Shown: positions 13,399 to 15,176 of the stretch, piece after piece | Position numbering within the stretch: position 1 is the first letter of the stretch | Layout: every line of letters starts with the position of its first letter | Source: Clostridia bacterium | GTDB lineage: Bacteria > Bacillota_A > Clostridia > Oscillospirales > CAG-272 | Assembly: GCA_017631775.1 (NCBI GenBank) | Contig: JAGBSQ010000012.1 | Location: 1-15,176 of the forward strand | Length of the DNA: 15,176 bases | Reading direction: 5' to 3' | Notes under the pieces: model-generated | What the model saw: the letters and a program-made list of their open reading frames with translations, nothing else | What the model was told of the DNA's origin: nothing | Database searches by the model: none | Position numbers and translations under genes: made by a program

Positions 13399-14787
13399 AT
13401 GAATTTCAAAAAATACATCGGTGACCGCGCCTTTTACCGCTCCCTTTTGGCGGTTGCCGTGCCCATTATCATTCAAAACAGCATTACCAACTTTATCAGC
13501 CTACTCGATAACGTTATGGTGGGACAAATCGGCACCGAGCAAATGTCGGGCGTCTCTATTGTCAACCAGCTGTTGTTTGTTTTTAACCTTTGCATTTTTG
13601 GCGCTCTCTCGGGCGCGGGATTGTTTGGTGCACAATTCTTTGGCAACAAAGAATATGAGAATTTAAAGCACACGTTCCGCTATAAGGTCATTATTTCGAT
13701 GATCATTTTTGCCGGAGCCATCGGACTTTTTCTCGTTGCGGGCGAGCAACTGATCTCCCTTTATCTGCACGAGGGCGGCGAGACAGGTGACCTGGCCCTG
13801 ACCCTCCACTACGCCAAAAAATATCTTGCCATTTCGCTTTTCGGCCTGTTCCCGTTTACACTAACGCAGATCTATGCAAGCTCCTTGCGCGAGGTCAAGC
13901 ACACCGTGCCCCCTATGGCCGCAGGCATTATTGGCGTTTGCGTAAACCTCTGCTTAAACTATGTGCTTATTTTTGGCAAACTCGGCGCACCCGCCTTGGG
14001 CGTTGAGGGCGCGGCACTCGCCACCGTTATTTCCCGCTTTGTTGAGTGCATTTGTGTAATTATATGGACACATTTGCACACAAAAGAATGCCCTTTTATT
14101 GTGGGCGTGTATCGATCTTTTCGCATTCCGCGCGAGCTTGTGCGCTCCATTACTATCACAGGTACTCCTCTGCTCCTCAACGAAACCCTGTGGGCGGCAG
14201 GTCAGGCAATGCTCCTTCAATGCTACTCCTTGCGCGGCATTGCCACCGTTTCGGCAATGAACATTTCGGGCATCGCCTTTAACACCTTCTCGGTTCTCTA
14301 TTTTTCAATGGGAACGACCATCTCCATTCTCGTCGGTCACCGTCTTGGCGAGGGAGACCTTGAAAAGGCGGCAAGCGATGCAAAGAAAATGATCGCCTTC
14401 TCCGCTCTGTTGGGCGTGATCTCCGGCGTTTTGATCGCTACCTGCTCGCTCTTCTTCCCAAATCTTTACAACACCACCGAGGAAGTTCGCGCCCTGGCTT
14501 CTTCCTTTATCATTACCGTTGCCGTCAGCGCGCCCATTCAAGCCATACTCAATGCCTCTTATTTCACACTCCGTTCGGGAGGCAAAACGCTGCTTACCCT
14601 GCTGTTCGACTCGGCATACGTGTGGTGCTTTACCATTCCGCTTTCTTATTGCATGATCCGTTTTACAAGCCTGCCCGTCGAATGGGTATACTTTATGTGT
14701 TACAACTCAGATATTATCAGATGCATCATCGGTATCGTTCTTGTGGGCCGTGGAATTTGGCTCAACGACCTTACCAAAAAGCATTGA
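13399..14787 (+). CDS. MATE-family multidrug/cation antiporter
   Basis: 462 aa integral membrane protein, full length for the family, with about 12 predicted hydrophobic spans. Seen: N-terminal AVPIIIQNSITNFISLLDNV with MVGQIGTEQMSGVS (family-typical VG.lG...lagv.), GALSGAGLFGAQFFGNKEY, and the second repeat with NETLWAAGQAM and GTTISILVGHRLGEGDLEKA. MATE proteins export cationic drugs or dyes, and sometimes metabolites, against Na+ or H+. The substrate cannot be read from the sequence. ATG start with AAGGAC about 12 nt upstream (a long spacing, weak RBS). It begins 27 nt after the comM stop and ends 24 nt before the CDF gene, so it is probably cotranscribed with both. Confidence 0.92.
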   Translation: MNFKKYIGDRAFYRSLLAVAVPIIIQNSITNFISLLDNVMVGQIGTEQMSGVSIVNQLLFVFNLCIFGALSGAGLFGAQFFGNKEYENLKHTFRYKVIISMIIFAGAIGLFLVAGEQLISLYLHEGGETGDLALTLHYAKKYLAISLFGLFPFTLTQIYASSLREVKHTVPPMAAGIIGVCVNLCLNYVLIFGKLGAPALGVEGAALATVISRFVECICVIIWTHLHTKECPFIVGVYRSFRIPRELVRSITITGTPLLLNETLWAAGQAMLLQCYSLRGIATVSAMNISGIAFNTFSVLYFSMGTTISILVGHRLGEGDLEKAASDAKKMIAFSALLGVISGVLIATCSLFFPNLYNTTEEVRALASSFIITVAVSAPIQAILNASYFTLRSGGKTLLTLLFDSAYVWCFTIPLSYCMIRFTSLPVEWVYFMCYNSDIIRCIIGIVLVGRGIWLNDLTKKH

Positions 14788-14811
14788 TGAATTGAAAGAA
14801 AGGACCTTTTT

Positions 14812-15176
14812 ATGACCGAACTTTTATCGCGCCTGTTTGTAAAAAATTACCGTGATGCGCAAAACCCCACCGTTCGCACCGCCTACGGAACCATGGTCAG
14901 CATCACCGGTATTATCGTCAACCTCGTTCTCTTTGCCGCCAAATTTTTGGTAGGTACACTCTTTGGTGCCATCTCGATTGTGGGTGACGCCGTAAACAAT
15001 CTTTCGGATGCCGGCACACAGATCATCTCGCTCATCTCCTTCCGCATTGCCGCAAAGCCTGCCGACCGCGAGCACCCCTTTGGGCACGCGCGGATCGAAT
15101 ACGTATCCTCGATGATCGTTTCCTTTTTGATCCTGCTTATCGGCGTGGAGCTGCTCCGCGAATCGGTGGCAAAGAT
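14812..15176 (+). CDS. Cation diffusion facilitator (CDF) transporter, 3' truncated by window
   Basis: 121 codons visible, open at the window end. Seen: soluble N-terminus, TM1 VSITGIIVNLVLFAAKFLVG (29-48), TM2 with SIVGDAVNNLSDAGTQ (55-70), then the cytoplasmic loop DREHPFGHARIEY (85-97) that is diagnostic of CDF proteins, and TM3 from about residue 98. CDF proteins export divalent cations (Zn, Fe, Mn, Co) in exchange for protons. The TM2 metal-site region has Asp59, Asn62, Asn63 and Asp66; the common DxxxD pair reads D59xxxN63 here, which affects metal choice, but TM5 lies outside the window. ATG start with AGAAAGGA 7 nt upstream, 24 nt after the MATE stop. Third gene of the unit. Confidence 0.9.
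   Translation, partial: MTELLSRLFVKNYRDAQNPTVRTAYGTMVSITGIIVNLVLFAAKFLVGTLFGAISIVGDAVNNLSDAGTQIISLISFRIAAKPADREHPFGHARIEYVSSMIVSFLILLIGVELLRESVAK

Overview
The window looks like a chromosomal stretch from an uncultured gut-type Clostridia (Bacillota, Oscillospirales/Christensenellales-like). The grounds are AGGAGG-type ribosome binding sites before most genes, consensus sigma-A promoters, a spore/cell-wall SleB-family hydrolase, a VanZ-family protein, a BspA-type LRR lipoprotein, and intergenic hairpin repeats. Most genes are GC-balanced to GC-rich (36 of 60 bases in one sampled line of comM). One gene, a large helicase, is clearly AT-rich (22 of 60 in a sampled line).

Layout. (1) 1-2824, amino-sugar region: an N-acetylhexosamine 1-kinase gene (nahK, minus) diverges from an AraC-family regulator gene. 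The regulator reads, with no stop codon, straight into nagB (glucosamine-6-phosphate deaminase). The junction carries an in-frame A AAA AAG heptamer, and a -1 shift there would end the regulator two codons later. (2) 2825-3103: a 251-bp intergenic element bounded by two long G5-AAC hairpins, containing a probable terminator and a string of five small hairpins separated by ATTTCAC-type spacers. (3) 3104-4418 (minus): a VanZ-family membrane protein with a TTPEE pentapeptide tract, followed 1 nt later by trxA. (4) 4568-5701 (minus): an operon of three small unassigned proteins. (5) 5827-8847 (minus): an AT-rich gene for a large UPF1-like SF1 helicase with a WYL-like N-terminus and a PD-(D/E)XK-like C-terminus. 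It lies 22 nt behind a HAD-family phosphatase gene (8870-9514) and is followed by a strong terminator. (6) 9744-10628 (plus) SleB-family hydrolase, convergent with 10695-11612 (minus) LRR lipoprotein. (7) 11830-15176 (plus): comM/yifB AAA+ ATPase, MATE transporter and a cation diffusion facilitator cut by the window end, closely spaced behind one consensus promoter.

How they work together: nahK, the regulator and nagB plausibly form a regulated amino-sugar catabolic unit. SleB, VanZ and the LRR lipoprotein are envelope or spore functions, and MATE plus CDF are exporters. The helicase-nuclease is compositionally foreign, and is the best candidate for an accessory, possibly phage-defence, single-gene system. 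That role is inference. The AraC-NagB junction and the hairpin-string element are the other two observations I would follow up first.
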